A DNA stretch of 28,995 nt, taken from positions 1-28,995 of IMG/VR virus record IMGVR_UViG_3300029319_000345. One strand, written 5' to 3'. Position numbers and translations under genes: made by a program. Positions 1 through 7,166 of the stretch are shown one piece after another. Under the pieces are notes generated by a model. That model saw only the letters and a list, made by a program, of their open reading frames with translations, was not told the DNA's origin and did no database searches. Origin of the DNA: a virus. How positions within the stretch are numbered: position 1 is the stretch's first letter; the number at the start of each line of letters is the position of its first letter.

Positions 1-1
1 C

Positions 2-1474
2 GAAGACAACATGTCGTCTAACAGTGCCACCGCGCTTGCCACACAACAGTCGATCAAAGCCTATGTCGATACACAACTCACAGCAGAAGACCTCGATTTC
101 CAAGCTGATACGGGTGGCGCACTCTCTATCGACTTGGACAGCGAAACACTCACATTTACTGGTGGTACTGGCATTGACACTAGTGGCTCTGGCAATGCCG
201 TTACTTTTGCTATCGACTCTACTGTAGCCACCCTTACGGGTTCGCAGACTCTGACGAACAAAGGAATCGATGCTGACAACAACACAGTGTCAAATCTCGA
301 AGTGGACAACCTCAAGTCGGGTGTTCTCGATACGGACCTGTCTAGTGTTGCTGGCACCGACACCACCCTTGCATCAGCCAAAGCCATCAAGGCATACGTA
401 GACGCTCAAATACAGACAGAAGACACCCTAGAGGAACTGAACGACACAAACATCTCGTCGCTTGCGTCGGGTCACGTCCTGATCTACGACGGCACTGACA
501 GCTTTGACAACAAGGCTATCTCTGGGGACGTTACCCTTTCATCTACGGGTGCGGTAACGATTGCCAACGATGCTGTCGAAACAGCAATGGTTAACGAGAA
601 CGTCATCAGTGGTCAGACTGCAATCACCTCTGGCGATGTCAACATCACCAACGACACGTTGCTTCTGCACGATGCAGATGCCAGTGCCCTCAAGAAGGTC
701 ACAGTCACTAACCTGATTTCTAGTGCCGGTGGCCTGACGGAAGTCGTCGCTGACACCAGTCCCCAGCTTGGTGGCGACCTCGACATAAACGGCAATGACA
801 TCGTGTCTACGTCGAACGGCAACATCGACATCCTGCCCAACGGCTCCGGTGTAGTCAACCTTGACGGTAATGGCTCGTCTGGTGGTGTTTCCATCTCCGA
901 TGGTCTTATCGACATCCGCACCGGCACGGGCAGCGTAGCGAAAGTAAATTTCTACTGCGAGTCGAGCAACGCACACGCACAGACCCTGCAAGCACAACCA
1001 CACTCTGCAGGTGTCACCAACACCCTGACTCTCCCTGCCGGTGGCAATCAAGAGATTGTGGGCACAACCGCCACGCAGACCCTAACCAACAAGACCCTGA
1101 CTACACCGACTATCGACCTGTCGGGTGTTACGTCGTCGGGCGACTTGACTGTTGCCAACGGCGGTACGGGCGCGTCTACTGCGTCGGCTGCACGTACGAA
1201 TCTGGGCTTGGCTATCGGCTCTGACGTACAAGCGTACGATGCAGAACTCGCTGCACTGGCTGGCCTTACGTCTGCCGCTGACAAGGGTATCCAGTTTACT
1301 GGTTCCGGCACCGCAGCCACGTACGATCTGACAGCAGCGGGTAAGGCACTGCTGGATGATGCCGACGCGGCAGCACAACGTACGACTCTCGGTCTCGGTA
1401 CGGCGGCTACGGCAAACACAACAGCCTTCGATCCGGCTGGTGAGGCGGTTGCTCTGGCTATCGCACTGGGTTGA
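2..1474 (+). CDS. Tail fibre / adhesin protein, 5'-truncated by the window
   Basis: This is a large, repetitive, Ser/Thr/Asp-rich protein of the kind that forms phage tail fibres. The first ATG is at 11, but the frame is open from base 2, reading EDNM before [19 protein letters not shown]. That string matches a recurring fibre repeat whose Met is internal, and a second copy ([13 protein letters not shown]) occurs near residue 125. The gene therefore very likely starts upstream of the window. Other repeats are GSQTLTNK (about residue 78) and [15 protein letters not shown] (about residue 355). The C-terminal 120 residues are Ala-rich ([22 protein letters not shown]), a sequence type common in prophage and marine phage fibres. 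The stop codon lies inside a consensus promoter for the next genes. Receptor binding is inferred from family and position; no enzymatic motif is seen. Confidence 0.8.
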   Translation, partial: EDNMSSNSATALATQQSIKAYVDTQLTAEDLDFQADTGGALSIDLDSETLTFTGGTGIDTSGSGNAVTFAIDSTVATLTGSQTLTNKGIDADNNTVSNLEVDNLKSGVLDTDLSSVAGTDTTLASAKAIKAYVDAQIQTEDTLEELNDTNISSLASGHVLIYDGTDSFDNKAISGDVTLSSTGAVTIANDAVETAMVNENVISGQTAITSGDVNITNDTLLLHDADASALKKVTVTNLISSAGGLTEVVADTSPQLGGDLDINGNDIVSTSNGNIDILPNGSGVVNLDGNGSSGGVSISDGLIDIRTGTGSVAKVNFYCESSNAHAQTLQAQPHSAGVTNTLTLPAGGNQEIVGTTATQTLTNKTLTTPTIDLSGVTSSGDLTVANGGTGASTASAARTNLGLAIGSDVQAYDAELAALAGLTSAADKGIQFTGSGTAATYDLTAAGKALLDDADAAAQRTTLGLGTAATANTTAFDPAGEAVALAIALG

Positions 1475-1499
1475 CAAATCTCAATAAATAATCTATAAT
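1471..1499 (+). promoter_or_regulatory. Consensus sigma-70 promoter inside the fibre block
   Basis: The sequence has TTGACA at 1471-1476, a 17-base spacer at 1477-1493 and TATAAT at 1494-1499. Both hexamers match the consensus exactly at the ideal spacing. The -35 box overlaps the TGA stop codon (1472-1474) of the upstream fibre gene. Transcription would begin near 1505-1508, just ahead of the ribosome binding site AGAGGG and the ATG at 1521. It would supply the downstream fibre genes independently of readthrough. Recognition by the host vegetative sigma factor is inferred. Confidence 0.8.
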
Positions 1500-1520
1500 G
1501 TATCCGAAGAGGGATAACAC

Positions 1521-1865
1521 ATGGCAAACTCATTCAAATCGGAAACGGACAAGGAAATCGGTACGTCTACTGCTACCGTATTCACATGTGCGTCATCGAC
1601 AGAGACAACAGTAATTGGTCTGTCAGTTGCCAACCGGGTATCGTCTCAGATTCTGATTGATGTAGAACTTGACGCATCATCACGTACATCTGGAGCAGAG
1701 GATAAGGTGTTCTTGGTAAAGGACGCCCCTATTCCTGTGGGCGGTTCACTGGTTGTAGTTGGCGGTGACCAGAAGCTGGTGATGGAGCCGGGTGATACCA
1801 TCAAGGTAACATCCGATACTGCATCATCTGCAGATGTTGTTGTCAGCCATCTCGACATTACGTAA
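1521..1865 (+). CDS. Small structural protein, fibre-block associated
   Basis: This 114-residue protein is rich in Val, Thr and Ser with alternating hydrophobic residues, consistent with a beta-sandwich. It has no signal peptide and no membrane segment. The start is supported by AGAGGG about 8 bases ahead of the ATG. It is the first gene downstream of the consensus promoter and sits 10 bases ahead of the next fibre gene. Similar short beta proteins are common beside marine phage tail-fibre genes (recalled, not searched), so it may be a virion decoration or fibre-connector protein. No catalytic motif is visible and the function is not known to me. Confidence 0.65.
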   Translation: MANSFKSETDKEIGTSTATVFTCASSTETTVIGLSVANRVSSQILIDVELDASSRTSGAEDKVFLVKDAPIPVGGSLVVVGGDQKLVMEPGDTIKVTSDTASSADVVVSHLDIT

Positions 1866-1875
1866 GGGGTAACAC

Positions 1876-3018
1876 ATGCCTTATATTGGTAATCCACCGG
1901 CAGAACGCTTTACATCCTTTGCCTATCAAGACCTGACCGGCGGGAGTGGCACTAGCTTCACTCTCGACAATGCTGTTGGCAATCCACAAGAGATTGAGGT
2001 GTTCGTCAACAACGTGCGCCAAGAGCCGGGTGTTGCCTATACGGTGAGTGGCACTGCGCTGACTATGACAGGCAGCATTGCTTCGACTGATGACTTCTAC
2101 GTTGTGTTTCAAGGCAAGGCTATCCAGACAGCCACACATCCCTCTGACCGTGCCTTAACAGCCACTGATGGCACGTTTACTGGCGACCTGACCGTTGACA
2201 CCAACACGCTCAAGGTCGATGCGGCTAACAATCGGGTGGGCATTGGCACTACTAGTGTAGACGCTGCGCTTCATACAGAGGTTTCAAGCGGCAACACAAT
2301 CGCCAAATTTGAAAATACAATTTCTACTGCCGGAACTTTGGGCGAGGTGGTTTTTGCGGCACCTAATCGTCCAGCGTTTCGTTTCAATATGCAAACCAGC
2401 AACGACACCAACGGTTTCCTAAACTATGACAATGCAGAATGGAAATTTTTTGGCGACAACGGTTCTGGGTCTGCTGAAGAAAGATTGCGCTTAAACAGCT
2501 CAAACGATGTGTTTTTGCCTGACGGCAACCTTATCTTAGCCAGTGGTCATGGCATCGACTTCAGTGCAACTGGTTCGGGTGATGATAGCACTGGACAAAC
2601 AGTTCAGGCTGAACTGCTGAACGACTATGAACATGGGCTGTGGACACCTACGGTCAATGGCGACACCACTTATCACCATCAGTACGGTATGTATCAAAAA
2701 ATCGGTCGTCAGGTTACGGCATGGTTCAGGCTAAAAATTAACGCCGCAAACACGCCGGGTGCAAACTTTTATATGGATGGTCTTCCGTACAATAACGACC
2801 ACAACGGCTTTATTAGTGGCTTTGGCCTTGTTTTCTATTTTAGTTCAATTGCCACATCAACGACTATGATTACCTGTAGAATTGATGGAGGCGGTAGTAC
2901 AATAAATTTCACCAGTAATGTTGGAAGTAGCACAACCGCCAATAACGTAAATATTCCGTGGGTTGCTAATAACGCAGAAGTTCAAGGCGGGATTACTTAC
3001 ATGACGGATTACACATAA
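1876..3018 (+). CDS. Tail fibre protein with conserved attachment-type N terminus
   Basis: This 380-residue protein starts MPYIGNPPAERFTSFAYQDL, an N-terminal module often found on marine phage fibres and probably the virion-attachment part. A segment around residues 105-120 (VDAANNRVGIGTTSVDAAL) resembles fibre shaft sequence. The C-terminal domain begins near residue 250 with LLNDYEHGLWTPTV and continues with a YQKIGRQVT strand and a GLPY motif. The gene at 4677 carries the same C-terminal pattern (LLEDYEEGTWTPT, YIKVGNLVT, GLPF), so the two are domain-level paralogues. An AGGGG ribosome binding site overlaps the preceding stop codon. The final third is visibly richer in A+T than the start, as expected for an exchanged receptor-binding tip (inference). 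Confidence 0.75.
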   Translation: MPYIGNPPAERFTSFAYQDLTGGSGTSFTLDNAVGNPQEIEVFVNNVRQEPGVAYTVSGTALTMTGSIASTDDFYVVFQGKAIQTATHPSDRALTATDGTFTGDLTVDTNTLKVDAANNRVGIGTTSVDAALHTEVSSGNTIAKFENTISTAGTLGEVVFAAPNRPAFRFNMQTSNDTNGFLNYDNAEWKFFGDNGSGSAEERLRLNSSNDVFLPDGNLILASGHGIDFSATGSGDDSTGQTVQAELLNDYEHGLWTPTVNGDTTYHHQYGMYQKIGRQVTAWFRLKINAANTPGANFYMDGLPYNNDHNGFISGFGLVFYFSSIATSTTMITCRIDGGGSTINFTSNVGSSTTANNVNIPWVANNAEVQGGITYMTDYT

Positions 3019-3087
3019 CCCCGCCGGAGGTAGGGGTCATTTACCCGGAGCAGAGCATCCGGGCAGACAGGTCGCAAGCCATGCGAC
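3018..3087 (+). other. Three consecutive RNA hairpins between fibre genes
   Basis: Three inverted repeats follow each other in the 90-base gap after the fibre stop codon. The first is ACCCC (3018-3022) with GGGGT (3033-3037). The second is CCCGGA (3044-3049) with TCCGGG (3058-3063). The third is GTCGCA (3071-3076) with TGCGAC (3082-3087) around a 5-base loop. All arms pair perfectly. None is followed by a T-run, so they do not look like intrinsic terminators. The last ends 21 bases before the next start codon. They may form a structured 5' leader, an RNase processing site or an mRNA 3' end-stabilising structure. Confidence 0.5.
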
Positions 3088-3108
3088 GATAAACAGAAGG
3101 AGTAAACA

Positions 3109-3384
3109 ATGGCACTGACAAAAGAAACTGAATACGATTGCGAAATTCGCGGCCCATATAAAGCCGTACAGGTTCGTAAAGCAACTATCATCAAGGACGA
3201 TGGCGTAGAAATCAGCCGCACTTATCATCGGCATGTCCTGCAATGTCGCACCAAGTCCGGCGACACGTGGGGCGACACCGACATCAGCGGTGAAGACGCA
3301 TCTGTACAGGCGGTGTGCAATGCCGTGTGGACTAACAGCATCAAGTCTGCTTACGAGACATTCGTAGACGCACAAGAAATATAA
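3109..3384 (+). CDS. Conserved small phage protein, function unknown
   Basis: This 91-residue protein begins MALTKETEYDCEIRGPYKAV. Its N-terminal half has alternating hydrophobic residues suggesting a beta sheet (VQVRKATIIKDDGVEISRTYHRHVLQC), and the C-terminal end is probably helical. A strong AAGGAG ribosome binding site lies 6 bases ahead of the ATG. It follows the three-hairpin leader and precedes the paralogous fibre cassettes. Small proteins starting MALTKET are frequent beside fibre genes in marine phages (recalled). No catalytic or membrane motif is seen. A structural or assembly role fits the context but is not shown. Confidence 0.65.
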   Translation: MALTKETEYDCEIRGPYKAVQVRKATIIKDDGVEISRTYHRHVLQCRTKSGDTWGDTDISGEDASVQAVCNAVWTNSIKSAYETFVDAQEI

Positions 3385-3400
3385 CTAAGGGAGACCGCCC

Positions 3401-4486
3401 GTGGCACTAAGTAAACTAAACAACGACAGCTTTGACGACACCGCTGTTCACGGGCGGCGTAACCTCATTATTAATGGGGCGATGCAGGTGGCGCAGCGGG
3501 GCGATGTCACCGGCAAGACTAGTTCAAGCTACGGTGGCCCTGACAGGTTTAGGTTAGGTCTGTCTGGCGCTGGTACTCACAGCATTTCTCAAAGCAGTAC
3601 CGTTCCGTCTGGCTCTGGGTTTTCTAATAGCTGGAAGTTGGACTGTACGACAGCAGACACTACTCCTACCTTGATGGCAGCACAGTATCGCTTTGAAGGA
3701 CAGGACTTGCAGCAGCTTAAAAAAGGTACATCATCTGCTGAGTCTGTGACTGTATCTTTTTGGGTTCGTTCAAATGTGACAGGGACTTATGTTCTTGAGT
3801 GGCGAGATAGAGACAACACTAGACACATTGCCAAAACATATACGATTTCTGCTGCGGATACCTTTGAATATAAAACTCTAACTTTTGCAGGTGATACCAG
3901 CGGCACAATAGACAATAACAACGGACACAGTATGGAACTTAGCTGGTGGCTTGCCGCTAGTAGCACTTATACTTCCGGCACATTGCCGTCTTCTTGGGCG
4001 GCAGAAACAGATGCTAATCGTGCTGCTGGTCTAAATGTAAACATTGCAGGTGATACGGCTAACGAATGGCTCATCACCGGCGTTCAGCTTGAAGTCGGCG
4101 ACAAAGCCACCCCCTTTGAACACCGCAGCTTTGGCGAGGAACTGGCTCTGTGTCAGAGGTACACATGGAAGCTGGGTGGGTTCGGCTCTGACCAGTATTT
4201 TGGTGCGCCGTGGTTATATTTTGATGGCAATAATGTTCACAACGGCCCATTTTTCAACCCGATTCAGATGAGGGCGCAACCATCAATGACACAGGTTGGG
4301 TCTCCTATATTCAAGTCAAATGGTACCGCACAATCAGGGTTTACCTTTTCTTTACAAAGTTCGGGGAAAGAACAATGTTTCAGTATTCAAGGTGTAAAAT
4401 CAGGACATGGTTTATCTAATGTTCCAACAAATTGTCTCAACTCACCTTCAACCTCTGACTATTTTATTATGGATGCGGAGTTGTAG
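3401..4486 (+). CDS. Tail fibre protein, first copy of a paralogous pair
   Basis: This 361-residue protein starts at a GTG preceded by AAGGGAG. Conserved blocks are RRNLIINGAMQVAQRG (about residues 20-35), a jelly-roll-like central part with FEGQDLQQLKKGTSSAESV and TFAGDTSGTIDNNN, then TGVQLEVGDKATPFEHRSF and a CQRY motif. The gene at 5679 has the same blocks in the same order. The central region resembles the carbohydrate-binding-like modules of marine phage fibres (family knowledge). The last 75 or so residues diverge fully from the paralogue and are A+T-rich at the DNA level, consistent with a receptor-specific tip. A small partner gene follows after 2 bases. Confidence 0.75.
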   Translation: MALSKLNNDSFDDTAVHGRRNLIINGAMQVAQRGDVTGKTSSSYGGPDRFRLGLSGAGTHSISQSSTVPSGSGFSNSWKLDCTTADTTPTLMAAQYRFEGQDLQQLKKGTSSAESVTVSFWVRSNVTGTYVLEWRDRDNTRHIAKTYTISAADTFEYKTLTFAGDTSGTIDNNNGHSMELSWWLAASSTYTSGTLPSSWAAETDANRAAGLNVNIAGDTANEWLITGVQLEVGDKATPFEHRSFGEELALCQRYTWKLGGFGSDQYFGAPWLYFDGNNVHNGPFFNPIQMRAQPSMTQVGSPIFKSNGTAQSGFTFSLQSSGKEQCFSIQGVKSGHGLSNVPTNCLNSPSTSDYFIMDAEL

Positions 4487-4488
4487 TC

Positions 4489-4677
4489 ATGGATGAAATG
4501 AACATTACGAGCGCACAATATATAATCAATGCCGCAACAGGACAGAATGGGTGTATCAAAGCTGTTATAGATGGTCAAGAATTTACTGTACCCTTAAACG
4601 CCCCCGGCAACCGCCACTACGACGAGATACAACGTCAAGTAGCTGCTGGCACTCTAACAATCGAGGACGCTGACTAA
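4489..4677 (+). CDS. Small fibre-partner protein, first copy
   Basis: This 62-residue protein has a conserved frame: NITSAQYI near the start, IKAVIDGQEFTVPL in the middle, then RHYDEIQRQVAAGTLTIEDAD at the end. It is a clear paralogue of the gene at 6782. Both copies lie immediately after a fibre gene of the same paralogous pair, so each belongs to a fibre-partner cassette. A GGAG sits 8 bases ahead of the ATG. The motif of a substituted VPL/VPM strand followed by N-HY-EI is widespread in short proteins downstream of phage fibres (recalled). It may be a fibre chaperone or tip component. The stop overlaps the next ATG as TAATG, so translation is probably coupled. Confidence 0.7.
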   Translation: MDEMNITSAQYIINAATGQNGCIKAVIDGQEFTVPLNAPGNRHYDEIQRQVAAGTLTIEDAD

Positions 4678-5663
4678 TGGCATATATTGGCAAATCACCA
4701 TCAGGCACTGGCGTCCGCATACGCTACTACTTCACGCAGACAAGTGGTGGTGCAACAAGCATCAGTGGCCCGGACGACACCAACAAGACCCTGTCGTTTA
4801 GCGACGGCGAGTACGTAGACGTGTACCTGAACGGTGTGTCGCTGGTTGCTGGCACGGACTACAACACCACGACAGCAAACACCATCGGCGGTCTGTCGGC
4901 ACTAGCTAATGGTGACGTGGTTGAGGTGGTGGTCTATGACATCTTTACTGTGGCTGACACGGTATCTCAATCGTCTGGCGGTACGTTTTCTGGTGCGGTC
5001 ATCATGTCCAACGGCCTGACCGTCGATGACGATGGCGCAGCGCCGCTGACTGTAGACCGTGCGACAAGTGATGGTGACGCAATCATCATTCAGAAAGACG
5101 GCTCACAAGCTGGTGGTATTGCTACACATGGCGGTGATACCCTTGAGATTTATGGCGAGGGTTCAACAAAGTCGGGTCTTAGGTTTGGTGGTAGCGCACT
5201 GCTTCCGCTTAGAAACGCTGGCGCACTGGCTTCTAATGTCGTTGATATTGGGTCTCCAGCATATTTGTTCAAAGACATTTATCTTAGCGGCGGAGTTCGT
5301 GTAGGCGGAACCGGCAGTGCTAACCTTCTCGAAGACTACGAGGAGGGTACTTGGACACCGACAGCAGATGCAGGTATCACCTTCACTGGCACACCTTCTG
5401 GTACTTATATCAAGGTTGGAAATCTTGTAACCGTGTTTGACAGCCTGACGTGCAGCCTAACTAACAACCAAGCTTTTACTATTGGGGGGCTGCCGTTTGA
5501 CCCAGCCGCTGGAAATGAACCAGTGGTTTTGATTTTGAACAACGGTTCGACCTTTGATTATGTTCCACGTGGCAGAACAGGCACTGGCAGTATAATAAAA
5601 GGACGTTCACCTGCAACAGTTAGTGGCATTAACCTTATGATACAGGCAACGTATCGAGTATAA
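4677..5663 (+). CDS. Tail fibre-like protein
   Basis: This 328-residue protein starts MAYIGKSPSGTGVRIRYYFT. That N-terminal module resembles in position and style the one in the gene at 1876, and is followed by a strand-rich stretch (YVDVYLNGVSLVAGTDYN). A shaft-like part around residues 105-150 contains repeated LTVD. The C-terminal domain opens with LLEDYEEGTWTPT near residue 220 and includes YIKVGNLVTVFDSL and IGGLPFDP, matching the C-terminal layout of the 1876 protein. Its start codon overlaps the preceding stop (TAATG). The virion-attachment role of the N terminus and the receptor or trimerisation role of the C terminus are inferred from family resemblance. Confidence 0.72.
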   Translation: MAYIGKSPSGTGVRIRYYFTQTSGGATSISGPDDTNKTLSFSDGEYVDVYLNGVSLVAGTDYNTTTANTIGGLSALANGDVVEVVVYDIFTVADTVSQSSGGTFSGAVIMSNGLTVDDDGAAPLTVDRATSDGDAIIIQKDGSQAGGIATHGGDTLEIYGEGSTKSGLRFGGSALLPLRNAGALASNVVDIGSPAYLFKDIYLSGGVRVGGTGSANLLEDYEEGTWTPTADAGITFTGTPSGTYIKVGNLVTVFDSLTCSLTNNQAFTIGGLPFDPAAGNEPVVLILNNGSTFDYVPRGRTGTGSIIKGRSPATVSGINLMIQATYRV

Positions 5664-5678
5664 CCCACGGAGCATCCT

Positions 5679-6785
5679 ATGAGCAGAGCTAGAGAATTCG
5701 CAGACTTGGCCGGTTCGGCAGATGCCGGTGGACTGACAGGCAGGAACCTGATTATCAACGGTGCGATGCAGGTGGCGCAGCGGTCAACTTCAGAGACAGG
5801 TTTGGGTGGGTCTGTTGGGTACTTTACAGTAGACAGGTTTCACTTTTCTGCAGGTTCTACTGCTGGCAGACTTACAATGTCTCAAGCCTCTGTGACAGAT
5901 TTGCCGGGGTTTGCTAACGCAATGAAATTAGATTGCACCACAGCAGACACATCCATAGCTGCTGGTGAGTTTCTTATTATTCAACACAAATTTGAGGGGC
6001 AAGACTTACAGGTTCTCAAAAAAGGTACGTCCAGCGCACAACCAGTAACTGTGTCGTTTTATATGAAAACCAACAAAGCATTTACCTTTATGTGCGAATT
6101 AGATGACACCGATAACAACCGTGTCAACACCCAACAGTTTACAACAAGTACAAGCTGGACTCGTCACGAAATTACTTTCGCAGGAGATACTTCAGGCACT
6201 TTAGATGATGATAACGCAAGAAGTATGCAACTTAACTTTTGGCTTCATGCTGGCTCGACTTACACAGGCGGCACATACAGTGCAAACACTTGGCAGTCAC
6301 GAGCCTCTAGCGACAACATGAGGGCGGTAGGCATCGGTTCGTTTTTTGATAGCACAGACAACGAAATACAAATCACCGGCGTCCAGCTTGAGGTCGGCGA
6401 ACAGGCCACGCCGTTTGAGCATCGATCGTTTGGCGATGAGTTGGCTAGGTGTCAGAGGTACTTTTATCGGGAAGTAGATGATGATGGCGCAATGTTTAGT
6501 TGGGTGGGTTTTGCCGACAATAGCACTACCGCATATCTACAGCACCCCCACCCTGTCGAAATGAGAGCAGAACCCTCTATGTCAACAACAGGAACAGCGG
6601 GAGATTATTCATTACGAATAGGTGCAAACACTGTTGGTTGTAGTAATGTACCTGCTTTAAGTAGTTCAACTAAACGAGTTGGTCACGTTCAGTGGAGAGT
6701 TTCATCTGGTTTAACAACAGGTCAAGCTATGGTTGGCAAGCATGATGCGGCAGATAAATATATAGATTGGAGTGCGGAACTGTGA
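5679..6785 (+). CDS. Tail fibre protein, second copy of the paralogous pair
   Basis: This 368-residue paralogue of the 3401 protein carries the same landmarks: RNLIINGAMQVAQR near residue 23, FEGQDLQVLKKGTSSAQPVT, ITFAGDTSGTLDDDNARSM, TGVQLEVGEQATPFEHRSF and a CQRY motif. A 21-base DNA stretch over GAMQVAQR is identical between the two copies, so the duplication or exchange is not ancient there. The last 100 residues differ completely from the first copy. GGAG lies 6 bases ahead of the ATG. The gene ends inside the start of its small partner (GTGA overlap). Carrying two such fibres with different tips suggests binding to more than one surface receptor (inference). Confidence 0.75.
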   Translation: MSRAREFADLAGSADAGGLTGRNLIINGAMQVAQRSTSETGLGGSVGYFTVDRFHFSAGSTAGRLTMSQASVTDLPGFANAMKLDCTTADTSIAAGEFLIIQHKFEGQDLQVLKKGTSSAQPVTVSFYMKTNKAFTFMCELDDTDNNRVNTQQFTTSTSWTRHEITFAGDTSGTLDDDNARSMQLNFWLHAGSTYTGGTYSANTWQSRASSDNMRAVGIGSFFDSTDNEIQITGVQLEVGEQATPFEHRSFGDELARCQRYFYREVDDDGAMFSWVGFADNSTTAYLQHPHPVEMRAEPSMSTTGTAGDYSLRIGANTVGCSNVPALSSSTKRVGHVQWRVSSGLTTGQAMVGKHDAADKYIDWSAEL

Positions 6786-6964
6786 GTGAGTACAATATAA
6801 CTTCTGCACAATATGTACAGGATGTCGATGGCAACAATTCTGTTATTCAAGCCACGATAGATGGTACTACATGGGATGTGCCTATGAAAGCTGGCAACTC
6901 TCACTACGACGAAATAATGAAACAAGTCGCAGCCGGTGACTTGACAATCGTTGACGCCGACTGA
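6782..6964 (+). CDS. Small fibre-partner protein, second copy
   Basis: This 60-residue protein reads VSEYNITSAQYVQD, then IQATIDGTTWDVPM and NSHYDEIMKQVAAGDLTIVDAD. It is the paralogue of the 4489 protein. I chose the GTG at 6782 rather than the in-frame TTG at 6767 for two reasons: it aligns with the start of the paralogue (MDEMNITS against VSEYNITS), and it overlaps the fibre stop codon as GTGA. The end overlaps the next start (TGATG). As with the first copy, its position after a fibre gene suggests a fibre chaperone or tip role, which is inference only. Confidence 0.68.
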   Translation: MSEYNITSAQYVQDVDGNNSVIQATIDGTTWDVPMKAGNSHYDEIMKQVAAGDLTIVDAD

Positions 6965-7164
6965 TGAAGCTGGCGATGGAACCCGTACTCAAAACCCAGA
7001 TGGAACTCGAAGCGCACGAGAAGGAGTGTGCTATCCGCTATGCTGCTGTCCAAGAAAAGCTCGACGCCCTCGACAAGCGTATGTGGCGTCTTGAAGCGAT
7101 GATTATGGGTAGCACGATTCTAGTTGTAGCTATGGTCGTCACAGTATTTATGGGAATGAATTAA
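6964..7164 (+). CDS. Small coiled-coil membrane protein, holin candidate
   Basis: This 66-residue protein has two parts. A charged, helical N-terminal part (residues 10-44; HEKECAIRYAAVQEKLDALD) should form a coiled coil. It is followed by one hydrophobic segment (residues 46-64; AMIMGSTILVVAMVVTVFMG) that should span the membrane and end near the C terminus. This layout resembles the XhlA family and the short holin-like proteins common in marine phages. It lies between the fibre block and the internal virion proteins, and its ATG overlaps the preceding stop. It could equally be a tail-associated membrane protein. No endolysin gene is visible next to it, so the lysis role is uncertain. Confidence 0.6.
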   Translation: MKLAMEPVLKTQMELEAHEKECAIRYAAVQEKLDALDKRMWRLEAMIMGSTILVVAMVVTVFMGMN

Positions 7165-7166
7165 CG

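Noticed and set aside
1-7164. Diversity-generating retroelement acting on the fibre genes
   Set aside because: Paralogous fibres with variable ends suggested it, but there is no reverse transcriptase gene and no template/variable repeat pair with adenine-specific changes.
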